Assembly (NCBI RefSeq): GCF_002735905.1
Contig: NZ_PEBD01000010.1
Coordinates: forward strand, 682,001-746,000
DNA: 64,000 nt
Source: Williamsia muralis
GTDB taxonomy: Bacteria > Actinomycetota > Actinomycetes > Mycobacteriales > Mycobacteriaceae
Direction of reading: 5' to 3'
This document shows, in pieces, positions 30,502 to 39,640 of this stretch (position 1 is the first letter of the stretch; each line of letters begins with the position of its first letter). Both the position numbers and the translations under genes were made by a program. The notes under the pieces are model-generated. The model ran no database searches. It saw nothing but the letters and a program-made list of their open reading frames with translations, and was not told the origin of the DNA.

Positions 30502-30516
30502 TGTCCAGTATGGACA
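30502..30516. promoter_or_regulatory. Inverted repeat in a divergent promoter region
   Basis: TGTCCAGTATGGACA (6-bp arms, 3-nt spacer) lies in the 263-nt gap between the divergent amidotransferase and AidB-like genes. It is a plausible operator. No recognised -35/-10 pair was assigned to either gene. Confidence 0.4.
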
Positions 30517-30637
30517 GAACGCGGGGCCGGCGCTCATCCAAGGCCGGCTGCCATGGCACCATGGCCGGGCGATCCGAGTATCGGCCCAGGTGAGGATTCC
30601 TGTGAACGTCGGGTTCCCCGAGGCGCATCATTGATTG

Positions 30638-32257
30638 ATGACCGATACGCACGAGGTGATCAATCAAGTTCCGCTGCTCAGTGGATACAACCCGGCGACC
30701 AACCCGGCGCTGTCGGAGTCGCTGGTCCGCGAAGGTGGTGGCTGGGGCGCCGACGAGGTCTTCGAACTGGGCGCCATCGCTGCCGGTGAGGAGGCTCAAC
30801 GGTGGGGGGAACTCGCCGACCGGAACCAGCCGATACTGCGAACGCACGATCGGTACGGTCACCGTGTCGACGAGGTCGAGTACGACCCGGCCTACCACCG
30901 GTTGATGGATGTCGCTGTGACGCACGGTCTGCACGGAGCACCCTGGGCCGACGGTCGAGCCGGCGCGCACGTGGTGAGGGCCGCCAAACTCGGGGTCTGG
31001 ACGGTCGAGGCGGGTCACGTCTGCCCGATCTCGATGACCTACGCCGTGGTGCCGGCGCTGCGGCACAACCCCGACCTGGCCGCCACTTACGAGCCGTTGC
31101 TGACCTCCCGAACCTACGATCCGTACCTGTCGGTCCCGGCCGGCAAGTCCGGTGTGATCGCCGGGATGTCGATGACCGAGAAGCAGGGCGGCTCCGATGT
31201 CCGTGCGAACCAGACAGCAGCTCAACCCAATTCAGACGGCTCCTACACGCTCACCGGGCACAAGTGGTTCACGTCCGCCCCGATGTCCGACCTGTTCCTC
31301 GTGCTCGCCCAAGCTCCCGGTGGACTCTCGTGCTTCTTCCTGCCCCGGGTACTGCCCGACGGCAGCCGCAACCGGATGCGCCTGCAACGACTGAAGAACA
31401 AGCTCGGCAACCACGCCAACGCGTCGTCGGAAGTCGAATACGACGGTGCGACGGCATGGTTGGTGGGCGAGGAGGGACGCGGTGTTCGCACCATCATCGA
31501 GATGGTCAACCTCACCAGGCTCGACTGTGCGCTGGCCAGTGCGGGCAACATGCGTGTCGGGCTCACCCAGGCCATGCACCACAGCCAGCACCGGAAGGTG
31601 TTCGGCGACTACCTGATCGATCAACCGTTGATGCGGAACGTCCTCGCGGATCTCGCGATCGAAGCGGAAGCGGCCACCATGGTGTCGATGCGGATGGCGG
31701 GGGCCACCGACGCAGCCGAACGCGGCGACGACACCGAGGCCCTGCTGCGACGTATCGGGCTGCCCGCGACCAAATACTGGTTGTGCAAGCGGGCAACCGC
31801 GCACGTCGCCGAGTCGATGGAGTGCCTGGGCGGCAACGGTTATGTCGAGGACTCCGGGATGCCGCGGCTTTATCGCGAAGCACCGCTCTACGGCATCTGG
31901 GAGGGCAGCGGGAACGTCAGCGCCCTCGACACGCTGCGTGCGATGGCCACGGCACCCAAGTCGGTGGATGCGCTGTTCGACGAATTGGAGTCGGCGACCG
32001 GCATGGACACCCGGTACGACAACTACCTCGACTCCCTGAAGAGCCAGCTGGGAGAGGCAGGCCAGCCGACCGCACGCAGGATCGCCGAGTCGATCTGCAT
32101 CGCCTTGCAGGGCTCGCTGATGCTGCGGCACGGACATCCGGCTGTGGCGGAAGCCTTTGCGGCCACCCGTCTCGCAGGCGACTGGGCGGGCGCATACGGC
32201 ACGTTGCCCACCGGTCTCGATCTCGCGCCCGTGCTCGAACGGGCACTGGTCAAATAG
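30638..32257 (+). CDS. AidB-like acyl-CoA dehydrogenase family protein
   Basis: This 539-residue flavoprotein has the AidB-type length and the motif GMSMTEKQGGSDVRANQT (residues about 176-193), which is diagnostic for AidB over ordinary acyl-CoA dehydrogenases (about 380). C-terminal features include CLGGNGYVEDSGMPRLYREAPLYGIWEGSGN in part (GGNGYVED and YREAPL). E. coli AidB is part of the alkylation response and binds DNA; this copy could alternatively be a branched acyl-CoA dehydrogenase. No DNA repair gene adjoins it. ATG at 30638 is chosen over TTG 30635. Confidence 0.9.
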   Translation: MTDTHEVINQVPLLSGYNPATNPALSESLVREGGGWGADEVFELGAIAAGEEAQRWGELADRNQPILRTHDRYGHRVDEVEYDPAYHRLMDVAVTHGLHGAPWADGRAGAHVVRAAKLGVWTVEAGHVCPISMTYAVVPALRHNPDLAATYEPLLTSRTYDPYLSVPAGKSGVIAGMSMTEKQGGSDVRANQTAAQPNSDGSYTLTGHKWFTSAPMSDLFLVLAQAPGGLSCFFLPRVLPDGSRNRMRLQRLKNKLGNHANASSEVEYDGATAWLVGEEGRGVRTIIEMVNLTRLDCALASAGNMRVGLTQAMHHSQHRKVFGDYLIDQPLMRNVLADLAIEAEAATMVSMRMAGATDAAERGDDTEALLRRIGLPATKYWLCKRATAHVAESMECLGGNGYVEDSGMPRLYREAPLYGIWEGSGNVSALDTLRAMATAPKSVDALFDELESATGMDTRYDNYLDSLKSQLGEAGQPTARRIAESICIALQGSLMLRHGHPAVAEAFAATRLAGDWAGAYGTLPTGLDLAPVLERALVK

Positions 32258-32269
32258 GCGCCGGCAGAC

Positions 32270-32755
32270 TCATTCCCGCGGTATGGCCAGCCGGGTCATG
32301 TGCGCCGTCGAGTCCGGCGTCAGACCCAGCTGGTCCCACGCGGTCTCGGTCTCCACAACCGCGTACGCGGACGTGGGAAAGCGTGGAATGTGCGCTGCCG
32401 GGTCGAGTGTCATCGCCGTGTCCGGCATCCCGGGCTCGTGCCCGATCACCAATATCGTGGCGGCGTCCGCGGGCGCGTGGAGCCTGATCGCCTCGCACAC
32501 GTCATCGGCGTCTCCGCCGTAGATGTCTTCGACGAATGTGGCCGGTGCGTCGATACCGGTGTGCTGCAACGTCTGGCGCGTACGGACCGCGGTCGAGCAC
32601 AGGACGGCATCGACCGTGAGTGCGTCGTCGGCCATCCACCGGCCTGCCAATGCTGCTTCGCGCCGGCCGCGCTCGGCGAGCGGACGTTCCTGGTCGGGTG
32701 TACCGCTGGGATAGGCAGACTTGCCGTGCCGCATGAGGATCAGTGTTCGTGCCAC
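32270..32755 (-). CDS. sixA: Phosphohistidine phosphatase SixA family
   Basis: This 161-residue protein has the histidine-phosphatase RHG motif at its start (LMRHGKSAYP) and the second catalytic His in VIGHEPGMP. Length and the early RHG motif match SixA, which removes phosphate from phosphohistidine. It is convergent with the AidB-like gene (12 nt apart). The partner protein is unknown. Confidence 0.9.
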   Translation of the reverse strand: MARTLILMRHGKSAYPSGTPDQERPLAERGRREAALAGRWMADDALTVDAVLCSTAVRTRQTLQHTGIDAPATFVEDIYGGDADDVCEAIRLHAPADAATILVIGHEPGMPDTAMTLDPAAHIPRFPTSAYAVVETETAWDQLGLTPDSTAHMTRLAIPRE

Positions 32756-32787
32756 GAGGTCGACGGTAGCGTCACCGCGTTCGCCTG

Positions 32788-33102
32788 TCAGGAAACCTTA
32801 CGATGCCGACCGGTCGACTCATCCGCTCCGCACCGGGAGAGCGCGGCACGGAGGAGCCGCACCGTGTGATTCCAGGCGGATGCTTCCTGTTCGAGGTGCT
32901 GGGCGATCTCTTCGTTTCCCCGGTCCCACTCGAGCTCGGCCAACTCACGCAGCTCGACGACTTCGTCGAGTCCGAAGGCAACAAGTTCTTTGATGGAGTC
33001 GATGTTCGAGCAGGCCCAGTCGATCTGATCACGCTGCAGCGTCATCAGACGCTCCAGGTCATCACGCAGGGCCGCCTGCGCCGATAGGGATAGACCACTC
33101 AC
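32788..33102 (-). CDS. Hypothetical helical protein
   Basis: This 104-residue protein starts at GTG 33102. It is almost wholly helical and rich in Leu, Glu, Arg and Asp, with heptad-like patterns (LRDDLERLMTLQRDQIDW, VVELRELAELEWDR), so a coiled coil or helix bundle is likely. It has no signal peptide or membrane segment. I do not recognise the family. It is 32 nt upstream of the sixA start on the same strand, so the two may be co-transcribed. Confidence 0.6.
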   Translation of the reverse strand: MSGLSLSAQAALRDDLERLMTLQRDQIDWACSNIDSIKELVAFGLDEVVELRELAELEWDRGNEEIAQHLEQEASAWNHTVRLLRAALSRCGADESTGRHRKVS

Positions 33103-33202
33103 CTGTCCCAGGGTGCCCCACCTGCCGTCCGAGTACTAGTTGACGCGCCGACGAGGTGGCTGATGATCGCATCGCGCACGCGGATCGGCGGCATGGTCCC
33201 GG

Positions 33203-33832
33203 TCAAGGCACGATGGTCGCGAGCTCGGCGATGCTCGACAACATCTTCCGCGACATCACGAACGAAACCGGCTCCAGGAGAGTTGGCCCGAACGCCAGTC
33301 GGCTCCCGAACCGGTCGCCGTGGGCGTAGCGTCCGCGTTCGATCAGCCGAGAGCGGCCGTCGCCGGTATCGACCAGGTGAAAGGCCCACACCGACGCGTC
33401 GGCTGATCCTGCAGTGCCTCCGAACAGCACGAGCGACCGGCCGGGTTCGACAGCCTTGACCTCGAGGCCGGGCGCTCGGGGATGGAGCTTCACCTCGTCA
33501 CCGATCGCCAGGTTCTGAAACTCCTGCCGAATCTCGGTGGTGTTGTGTATCCGGCAGCCCGCGATGTTCTCCAGACCGCGGTAACTGTAGAAACCGGCGC
33601 GGCTCTGGCCGATCTGCACCAGCCAGGGCCATACCCGTTCCGGCGTCGCGGCCACGTCGATCGCATGGGTGTACGACCACGACGGGATCGGTACGAGCTC
33701 GTCGCCCGGGAACGTCCGTTCAGCCTCGGCCGGGGTTGCCCCGAAACGTGCACGGACGGCGCGTGAAGGTCGGCCGAGAAACGCACCGGCGATCTGGACG
33801 GCCCCGACGATGGACTCTAAGACCACTTCCAC
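33203..33832 (-). CDS. SRPBCC (polyketide cyclase/START-like) protein
   Basis: This 209-residue protein has an SRPBCC-like core (THAIDVAATPERVWPWLVQIGQ and GDEVKLHPRAPGLEVKAVEP, with later FHLVDTGDGRSRLIER), the small ligand-binding fold. The N-terminal 30 residues include a short hydrophobic segment. GTG at 33832, preceded by GGAG, lies inside the 3' end of the phosphoketolase gene and is preferred; GTG 33826 is the alternative. Translation would be coupled to phosphoketolase. The ligand is unknown. Confidence 0.77.
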   Translation of the reverse strand: MEVVLESIVGAVQIAGAFLGRPSRAVRARFGATPAEAERTFPGDELVPIPSWSYTHAIDVAATPERVWPWLVQIGQSRAGFYSYRGLENIAGCRIHNTTEIRQEFQNLAIGDEVKLHPRAPGLEVKAVEPGRSLVLFGGTAGSADASVWAFHLVDTGDGRSRLIERGRYAHGDRFGSRLAFGPTLLEPVSFVMSRKMLSSIAELATIVP

Positions 33833-36201
33833 TCGCGGATCTCCGGCATGTCCTCGAAGTGGGTGGTGACGTACTCGGTGTGGCGCTGTAGCTGCGACCG
33901 GCAGAACTCGGCGAGCTCCTGGCTGCGTTCTGGTACGCGACGGGTTCTGCGCAGGGCTTCCAGAACCAGGTGGTACCGGCTCATCTTGTTCTGCACCACC
34001 ATGTCGAAAGCAGTTGTGGTGGTGCCCTGTTCGATGAAGCCGCGAACGTGGAACCGGTCGGCGCGGGTGCGGCCGTGCAGCTGCTGGTGGATGGCCCTCG
34101 GATAGCCGTGGAAAGCGAACACCACATCGGTTTCTGCGGTGAACAGATCCAGGAACTTCGATTCGGGCAGCCCATGTGGATGTTGATCCTGGGGCAACAG
34201 CACCATCAGGTCGACGACATTGACCACGCGGACGCGCAACCAGGGAACCCACTCACGCAGCAGGTGTGCAGCGGCCAGAATCTCTTCGGTCGGAACGTCG
34301 CCCGCGGCGGCCAGCACGATGTCGGGCTGCTCGGGGTCCGCGTCGTTGGTCTCGCCCTCGGTACCGGCCCACTCCCAGATCGATGCGCCGGCCTCGGCAT
34401 GTTTGTGTGCCTGTTCGAGGGTCAGATACTGAGGGTGCTTCTGCTTGTCGACCACGAGGACGTTGACGTGGTCGCGGCTGCGGAAGCAGTGGTCGGCCAC
34501 CGAGAGCAGGGTGTTCGAATCCGGTGGCAGCCAAACTCGCACCACGCCGGGGGCCAGTGGGATGACGGCATCGATCAGGCCCGGCCCCTGATGGCTGAAT
34601 CCGTTGTGGTCGTTACGCCAGCAGGTGCTGGTGAGCAGCACGTTGAGCGATGCCACCGGTTCGCGCCACGGCAGCTCGGCCGCGTGCTGCAACCACTTGG
34701 TGTGCTGCACCAGCATGGAGACGCTCACCATCGCGAAAGCCTCGTAGGTGGCGAACAGACCATGGCGCCCGGTCAGCAGGTAACCCTCGAGCCAGCCCTG
34801 GCACAGGTGTTCACTGAGCACTTCCATCACGCGGCCCTCGGGCGACAGGTTGTCGTCGTTCTCGTTGGTCGGCAACTGCCAGCAGCGGTCGGTCTGCTCG
34901 AACACCGCCTGGAGCCGGTTCGACGCTGTCTCATCCGGGCTGAACAACCGGAAGGATCCGCCGTGGTTCGCATCGGAGTTGTCGCGGTAGATGTCGCGCA
35001 TCAGCTCGCCGAGCACCTTGGTGGTCTCGTAGGCGAGTGCGCCGGGGGCCTCGATGTCGAGGGCGTACGACTCGAGCGGCGGGATCTTGAGGGGGACCAG
35101 TGCTCGGCCGCCGTTGGCATACGGCGTCGCACCCATCCGAAGCTCACCACTGGGTGCCAGGTCGGCGAGGTCGTCGATGAGTGCACCCGACTTGTCGAAC
35201 AGGTCGTCTGGCTTGTACGAGCGCAGCCACTCCTCGAGGAGCGCGAGGTGCTCGGGATTCTCCTTCACCCCCGACAGCGGGACCTGATGACTCCAGTGGG
35301 TGCCCTCGATCAGTTTGCCGTCCACCTCGTGCGGTCCCGTCCAGCCCTTGGGGGTACGCATCACGATGGCGGGCCACTTGTCGCCGGACGGGTCGCCTTC
35401 CCGAGCGAGCTTCTGGATCTCGACGATCTTGTCGTGCGCGTTCGCAATCGCCTGAGCCATCGCCGGGAACACCGCATGGGGGTCGTCACCGCCGACGAAG
35501 ATGGGCTCCCAGCCCTGGCCCGACAGGAACGCCGCGATGTCGTCGTCACTGCTCCGGCCGAAGACTGTGGGACTGGCGATCTTTGCGCCGTTGAGGTGCA
35601 GGATCGGCAGCACCGCACCATCACGGGCCGGATTGAGGAACGCCGGGATCTTCCACGAGCCGGCCAGGGGGCCGGTCTCGGCCTCACCGTCGCCGACGAC
35701 ACACGCGACCACCAGATCGGGGCTGTCGAAGGCGGCGCCCGCGGCATGGATGAGTGCGTACCCGAGTTCGCCGCCCTCGTGGATCGAACCCGGTGTCTGC
35801 ACACTCACGTGGCTCGGGATACCACCCGGCGTGGAGAACTGCCTGCACAGCGCTCGGACGCCATCCGCATCCGGGGACACGTGCGGATAGATCTCGCTGT
35901 AGGTGCCTTCGAGGTAGGTCGCTGCCACCAGAGCGGGCCCACCGTGCCCGGGGCCCGTGATGTACAGCCACTTCGAATCGGTCTCGCGGATGCGCCGGTT
36001 GAGGAGGGTGTAAACCATCGCGAGCCCCGGACTCGTACCCCAGTGGCCGAGCAGTCGGGGCTTGATGTGTTCGACGCTGAGCGGCTCGCGCAGTAAGACG
36101 TTGTCCTGCAGATAGATCTGCGCAACCGTCAGGTAGTTGGTCGCGGACCACCACCGCAGATCGAGTTCGAGTTCGGAATCGGTGTATCCGGCCAACGTCA
36201 T
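33817..36201 (-). CDS. xfp: Xylulose-5-phosphate/fructose-6-phosphate phosphoketolase
   Basis: This 794-residue enzyme matches phosphoketolase in length and motifs: HWGTSPGL, YITGPGHGGPA, the thiamine diphosphate loop VGDGEAETGPLAGSWK, and the C-terminal GYPRAIHQQLHGR. It cleaves sugar phosphates to acetyl phosphate and an aldose phosphate with thiamine diphosphate. No acetate kinase gene adjoins it. Upstream is a 197-nt divergent gap before the DMT gene. Assignment is secure. Confidence 0.97.
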   Translation of the reverse strand: MTLAGYTDSELELDLRWWSATNYLTVAQIYLQDNVLLREPLSVEHIKPRLLGHWGTSPGLAMVYTLLNRRIRETDSKWLYITGPGHGGPALVAATYLEGTYSEIYPHVSPDADGVRALCRQFSTPGGIPSHVSVQTPGSIHEGGELGYALIHAAGAAFDSPDLVVACVVGDGEAETGPLAGSWKIPAFLNPARDGAVLPILHLNGAKIASPTVFGRSSDDDIAAFLSGQGWEPIFVGGDDPHAVFPAMAQAIANAHDKIVEIQKLAREGDPSGDKWPAIVMRTPKGWTGPHEVDGKLIEGTHWSHQVPLSGVKENPEHLALLEEWLRSYKPDDLFDKSGALIDDLADLAPSGELRMGATPYANGGRALVPLKIPPLESYALDIEAPGALAYETTKVLGELMRDIYRDNSDANHGGSFRLFSPDETASNRLQAVFEQTDRCWQLPTNENDDNLSPEGRVMEVLSEHLCQGWLEGYLLTGRHGLFATYEAFAMVSVSMLVQHTKWLQHAAELPWREPVASLNVLLTSTCWRNDHNGFSHQGPGLIDAVIPLAPGVVRVWLPPDSNTLLSVADHCFRSRDHVNVLVVDKQKHPQYLTLEQAHKHAEAGASIWEWAGTEGETNDADPEQPDIVLAAAGDVPTEEILAAAHLLREWVPWLRVRVVNVVDLMVLLPQDQHPHGLPESKFLDLFTAETDVVFAFHGYPRAIHQQLHGRTRADRFHVRGFIEQGTTTTAFDMVVQNKMSRYHLVLEALRRTRRVPERSQELAEFCRSQLQRHTEYVTTHFEDMPEIREWKWS

Positions 36202-36398
36202 ATGCGCACCTTCTGGGTGTTTGCGGACAGGGCATGTCGATTATCGGTCGGGTTCGGGTGACCCGCACGACTCGAGTACCCAATAGTCCAGAGTTCGCGT
36301 CGCCGTCACCGAGGTTTTGTTGTCGTCGTGATCGACTCGCTCACACTCCCACCGCGAGAGCACGCTCGCCCCCGGATCCGGCAAGTATTGTCGGCAAA

Positions 36399-37286
36399 GT
36401 GCACTTGTTCCTCCCGGCGCTGCTGGCGACTCTGTCGGCGCTCCTCGTCGCGACCGGGACACTCGTGCGTCAACGCTCCTCGACGGCGTCGGGGGGGATC
36501 ACCAAACGGTGGTGGCTCGGAGTTCTGATCGCGGCCGCCGGGTTCGCGTTGCAGGCGGTCGCGCTCGGCCTCGGTTCGTTGCTACTGGTGCAGCCGTTGA
36601 TCGTGCTGTCGGTGCTGTTCGCGCTGCCGATGGAGGCCTATCTCGACCACCGCCGCCTCAACTTCCACGAGTGGAAGTGGGGCATCATCCTCACCGTCTG
36701 CATCGCCGCGTTCGTGGTGATCGCCAGACCGGAGGCCGGGGGACACAACGTGTCGGCCGGAACCCTGGCAGGAACCATCGTCGTGGTGGTCGCGGTACTC
36801 ATCGGTCTGGTGGTCGCGGCTCGGCTCGTGTCACCCCACCACCGGGCACTGCTGTTCGGATCCGCGTCGGGTCTGCTCACCGGAGTGCAGGCGTTTCTCC
36901 TCAAAGCGGTCGTGACCCAGCTCGGGGAGAGCGTCGTGGAGGTCTTGACCCACCCCGAGATCTACCTGATCCTGCTTGTCGCCACCGCCTCGGTGGTCAC
37001 CCAGCAGCTCGCGTTCGCCGCCCACGATCTGCAGACGTCGTTCCCGGCGATGACGGTGATGGAGCCCGCTGTGGCCATGGCGCTCGGCGTGGTGCTGCTC
37101 GGTGAAAGTGTCGACGTGAACATCATCGACGGCATCATCGCCGGGCTCTCGCTGGTCATCATGCTGCGTGCGGTGTTCGTGCTCGCGAGGCACGCAGCCG
37201 AGCGTGAGACCGAGTTCGAAGTGGCGTTCCCCAAAGCGCCCGCCCCTGCTCCCGGAGGGTCGGCAATGGGCCCGACCGACCACTAG
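36399..37286 (+). CDS. DMT-like multi-pass membrane protein, copy 1
   Basis: This 295-residue protein has about nine to ten hydrophobic helices and looks like an EamA/DMT-type transporter of the small actinobacterial group with the motif DLQTSFPAMTVMEPAVAMALG. GTG at 36399 is the likely start: it opens a clean first helix, while an upstream in-frame extension is polar and Arg/Pro rich. A hydrophilic tail of about 30 residues ends it. A paralogue follows after 6 nt. Confidence 0.78.
   Translation: MHLFLPALLATLSALLVATGTLVRQRSSTASGGITKRWWLGVLIAAAGFALQAVALGLGSLLLVQPLIVLSVLFALPMEAYLDHRRLNFHEWKWGIILTVCIAAFVVIARPEAGGHNVSAGTLAGTIVVVVAVLIGLVVAARLVSPHHRALLFGSASGLLTGVQAFLLKAVVTQLGESVVEVLTHPEIYLILLVATASVVTQQLAFAAHDLQTSFPAMTVMEPAVAMALGVVLLGESVDVNIIDGIIAGLSLVIMLRAVFVLARHAAERETEFEVAFPKAPAPAPGGSAMGPTDH
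37026..37066 (+). repeat. Direct repeat of 41 bp, copy 1
   Basis: A 41-nt segment beginning GATCTGCAGACGTCG is identical, including third codon positions, to 37921-37961 in the next gene. It encodes the DLQTSFPAMTVMEP block shared by the two membrane proteins. Confidence 0.92.
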
Positions 37287-37292
37287 TCGCCT

Positions 37293-38108
37293 GTGCAGAA
37301 CATCATGTCGGCGGTACTGGCGGTCGCTGCCGCCTGCCTCATCGCCACCGGGACGGTCTTCCGGCAACGTGCATCGGCGGCCAGTGGCGCCATCACACCA
37401 GGATGGTGGCTCGGCGCCGGTCTGGCGGTGTGCGGATTCTCCCTACAGGCAGCAGCCCTGGGTCTCGGCTCCATCCTGCTGGTCCAGCCGTTGCTCGTCC
37501 TGGCCGTGTTGTTCGCGCTGCCGCTCGAAGCGTGGTTCGACCATCGCAGGCCCACACGCACCGAATGGGCGTGGGGTGGCGCGCTGACCTGCTGTGTGGC
37601 CGTGTTCCTCTGCCTGGCCTCACCGAGATCCTCCGACAGCCGACCCGACCCCATGTTCTTCGTGCTCACGGTGGTGGCCGTGCTCGCATGCCTCGCCGGT
37701 TTGGTGATCGCGGCCGAGAGTTGCAACAACCACATGCGGTCGCTGTTTTATGGGCTCACCGCCGGAGCTCTGTTCGGGATCTCGGCGCTGCTCATCAAAG
37801 CCGTCATCGGCCAGGCCACCGACGATCTGCCCCGGGTCGGACTTCATCTCGAGATCTACCTGCTGCTCATCGTCATAGCCGCCGGCATCTACGCCCAGCA
37901 GCGTGGCTTCGGCTCTGGCGATCTGCAGACGTCGTTCCCGGCGATGACGGTGATGGAGCCGGCGGTGGCCATGGCGCTGGGCATGGCGCTTCTCTCCGAG
38001 CGGATCTCGGTCAGCGTGTGGGAGGCCGGGGTGGTGGGGCTGGCGCTCGTGGTCATGGTGGTCGCGGTGGTCGAGCTGGCCCGGCACTCCGCCATCCGGG
38101 GCACGTGA
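37293..38108 (+). CDS. DMT-like multi-pass membrane protein, copy 2
   Basis: This 271-residue protein is a paralogue of the preceding one, starting at GTG 37293. It shares RQR.S.ASG.IT..WWLG, ALGLGS.LLVQPL and the DLQTSFPAMTVMEPAVAMALG block, and has nine to ten membrane helices with a short tail. The two may form a heterodimer, as paired small DMT transporters do, although each is full length here. Substrate is unknown. Confidence 0.78.
   Translation: MQNIMSAVLAVAAACLIATGTVFRQRASAASGAITPGWWLGAGLAVCGFSLQAAALGLGSILLVQPLLVLAVLFALPLEAWFDHRRPTRTEWAWGGALTCCVAVFLCLASPRSSDSRPDPMFFVLTVVAVLACLAGLVIAAESCNNHMRSLFYGLTAGALFGISALLIKAVIGQATDDLPRVGLHLEIYLLLIVIAAGIYAQQRGFGSGDLQTSFPAMTVMEPAVAMALGMALLSERISVSVWEAGVVGLALVVMVVAVVELARHSAIRGT
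37921..37961 (+). repeat. Direct repeat of 41 bp, copy 2
   Basis: Identical to 37026-37066. The flanking bases differ mostly at third positions, so the identity has sharp edges, which is more suggestive of gene conversion or local constraint than of a recent whole-gene duplication. Confidence 0.92.
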
Positions 38109-38147
38109 GGACTGGAACCGGCCCGCCCGCGATGGCAGGGTGGGGTG

Positions 38148-39542
38148 ATGACTGAATCGACCGCGGAGACAGACAGTTCGATCACCGAGTACGACGTCAT
38201 CGTCATCGGAGGCGGCCCCGCAGGAGAGGTCGCCGCGCAGTACGCGACCGCCGGTTCTGACCGAACCGCCGCCATCGTCGAACACGAACTGCTCGGCGGG
38301 GAGTGCTCCTACTGGGCCTGCATGCCGAGCAAGGCACTGCTCCGTCCGATCGAAGTACATGCCGCGGCATCCAACCTCGAAGGAATCAAGGTCGGCGAGA
38401 AACTCAACCCCGAGGAACTGCTGCGTCGCCGCGACACCTGGGTGAGCCAGTACGAGGACGGGGGACAGGAGAAGTGGGCGAACAGCCTCGACATCGCCGT
38501 CCTGCGGGGCCACGGGGTCATCTCCGGCGAGCGCACCGTGACCGTCGACAACGGGGGCCAATGTCAGACGGTCCGTGCGCGCCTGGCGGTGATCGTGGCC
38601 ACCGGCAGCACCGCCGTGATCCCCGAACTCTTCGCCGACGCACAGCCGTGGACGTCCCGGGATGCCACCGGGGTCAGGGAGATCCCGGGCTCTTTGGTCG
38701 TGGTCGGCGGCGGGGTGGTGGCCTGCGAGGCCGCTACATGGATGGCGGCGCTGGGCAGCAAGGTCACCTTGCTCTCGCGCGGATCGCTGCTGGGTAAGAC
38801 CGAACCCTTTGCCGGTGAGATGGTGGCCGAGGCGCTGACCGCCGCGGGCATCGATGTGCGTCAGCACGTCGACATCACCGAGGTGCGCCGACCGGTCTCC
38901 GCGGACACCGGCATCGGCCGCATCCACGGTGACCCGGCGACGGTGGTCGCCGGTGGTGAGGAGATCACCGCCGATGAAGTGCTGGTGGCGACCGGACGCC
39001 GCCCTGCCCGCAGCGGCATCGGGCTGGACGACGTCGATGCCGATGCGTCGTGGCTCTTCTTCGTCGGCGACGCGTCCGAGGGCCCGGCGCTCACCCACTG
39101 GGGCAAGTATCAGGCCCGCAACGTGGGTCGGCTGATCGCCGCCCGTGCCGACGGGCGCCCGGACCCGGTTGTGCCCGACGGAGTTCCGGTGCCGCAGGTG
39201 ATCTTCACCGACCCGCAGGTTGCCAGCGTCGGTCTCACCGAGCGCGAAGCAACCGACAAGGGGATCGACGTGTCGATCGCCGACATCGCCTTCGAGTCGG
39301 TGGCCGGATTCGGGCTGCTCCGCGACGACGCCCACGGCAAGGCGAGGCTGGTGATCGACAAAGCTGCCGGTGTCATCGTCGGTGCCACCTTCGTCGGTCC
39401 TGAGGTCGACGAACTCGTCCATGCGGCGACGATCGCCATCGTGGGTCGGGTTCCGGTCGACACGTTGTGGCACGCGGTGCCGTCGTACCCGACGGTCAGC
39501 GAAGTGTGGCTACGCCTGCTGGAGTCCTTGCCTGAGTCGTAG
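38148..39542 (+). CDS. FAD-dependent pyridine nucleotide-disulfide oxidoreductase, non-canonical
   Basis: This 464-residue flavoprotein has the FAD motif GGGPAGEVAA near residue 20, the redox disulfide CSYWAC in GGECSYWACMPSK, and a second dinucleotide motif GGGVVACEAA. It resembles dihydrolipoamide dehydrogenase or mercuric reductase. The C-terminal catalytic dyad usually written HPTxxE is here WHAVPSYPTVSEVW, so Tyr replaces the active-site His while Glu remains. ATG 38148 is chosen over GTG 38145. Lipoamide activity is doubtful; reduction of another acceptor is more likely. Confidence 0.85.
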   Translation: MTESTAETDSSITEYDVIVIGGGPAGEVAAQYATAGSDRTAAIVEHELLGGECSYWACMPSKALLRPIEVHAAASNLEGIKVGEKLNPEELLRRRDTWVSQYEDGGQEKWANSLDIAVLRGHGVISGERTVTVDNGGQCQTVRARLAVIVATGSTAVIPELFADAQPWTSRDATGVREIPGSLVVVGGGVVACEAATWMAALGSKVTLLSRGSLLGKTEPFAGEMVAEALTAAGIDVRQHVDITEVRRPVSADTGIGRIHGDPATVVAGGEEITADEVLVATGRRPARSGIGLDDVDADASWLFFVGDASEGPALTHWGKYQARNVGRLIAARADGRPDPVVPDGVPVPQVIFTDPQVASVGLTEREATDKGIDVSIADIAFESVAGFGLLRDDAHGKARLVIDKAAGVIVGATFVGPEVDELVHAATIAIVGRVPVDTLWHAVPSYPTVSEVWLRLLESLPES

Positions 39543-39554
39543 CTTCCGCGAAAC

Positions 39555-39574
39555 CCCTGCGGGCGCAGGCTTTT
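39555..39574 (+). terminator. Hairpin with T-run after the flavoprotein gene
   Basis: CCTGC (39556-39560) and GCAGG (39565-39569) form a 5-bp GC stem with a 4-nt loop, followed by CTTTT. It begins 13 nt after the stop. The stem is short, so it is a weak intrinsic terminator between convergent genes. Confidence 0.5.
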
Positions 39575-39640
39575 CGTCCGGATACCGGCACTGCGACCCC
39601 TGCAGAGAGATACAAGGCCTGCAGACTTCCGTGAGCCAGG

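Noticed and set aside
33970-36096. A 708-codon plus-strand open frame opposite xfp
   Set aside because: Antisense to phosphoketolase, which has unambiguous motifs; no recognisable domain on the plus strand.
37620-39473. A 617-codon minus-strand frame spanning a membrane protein and a flavoprotein gene
   Set aside because: It runs across two real genes and their spacer without a domain.
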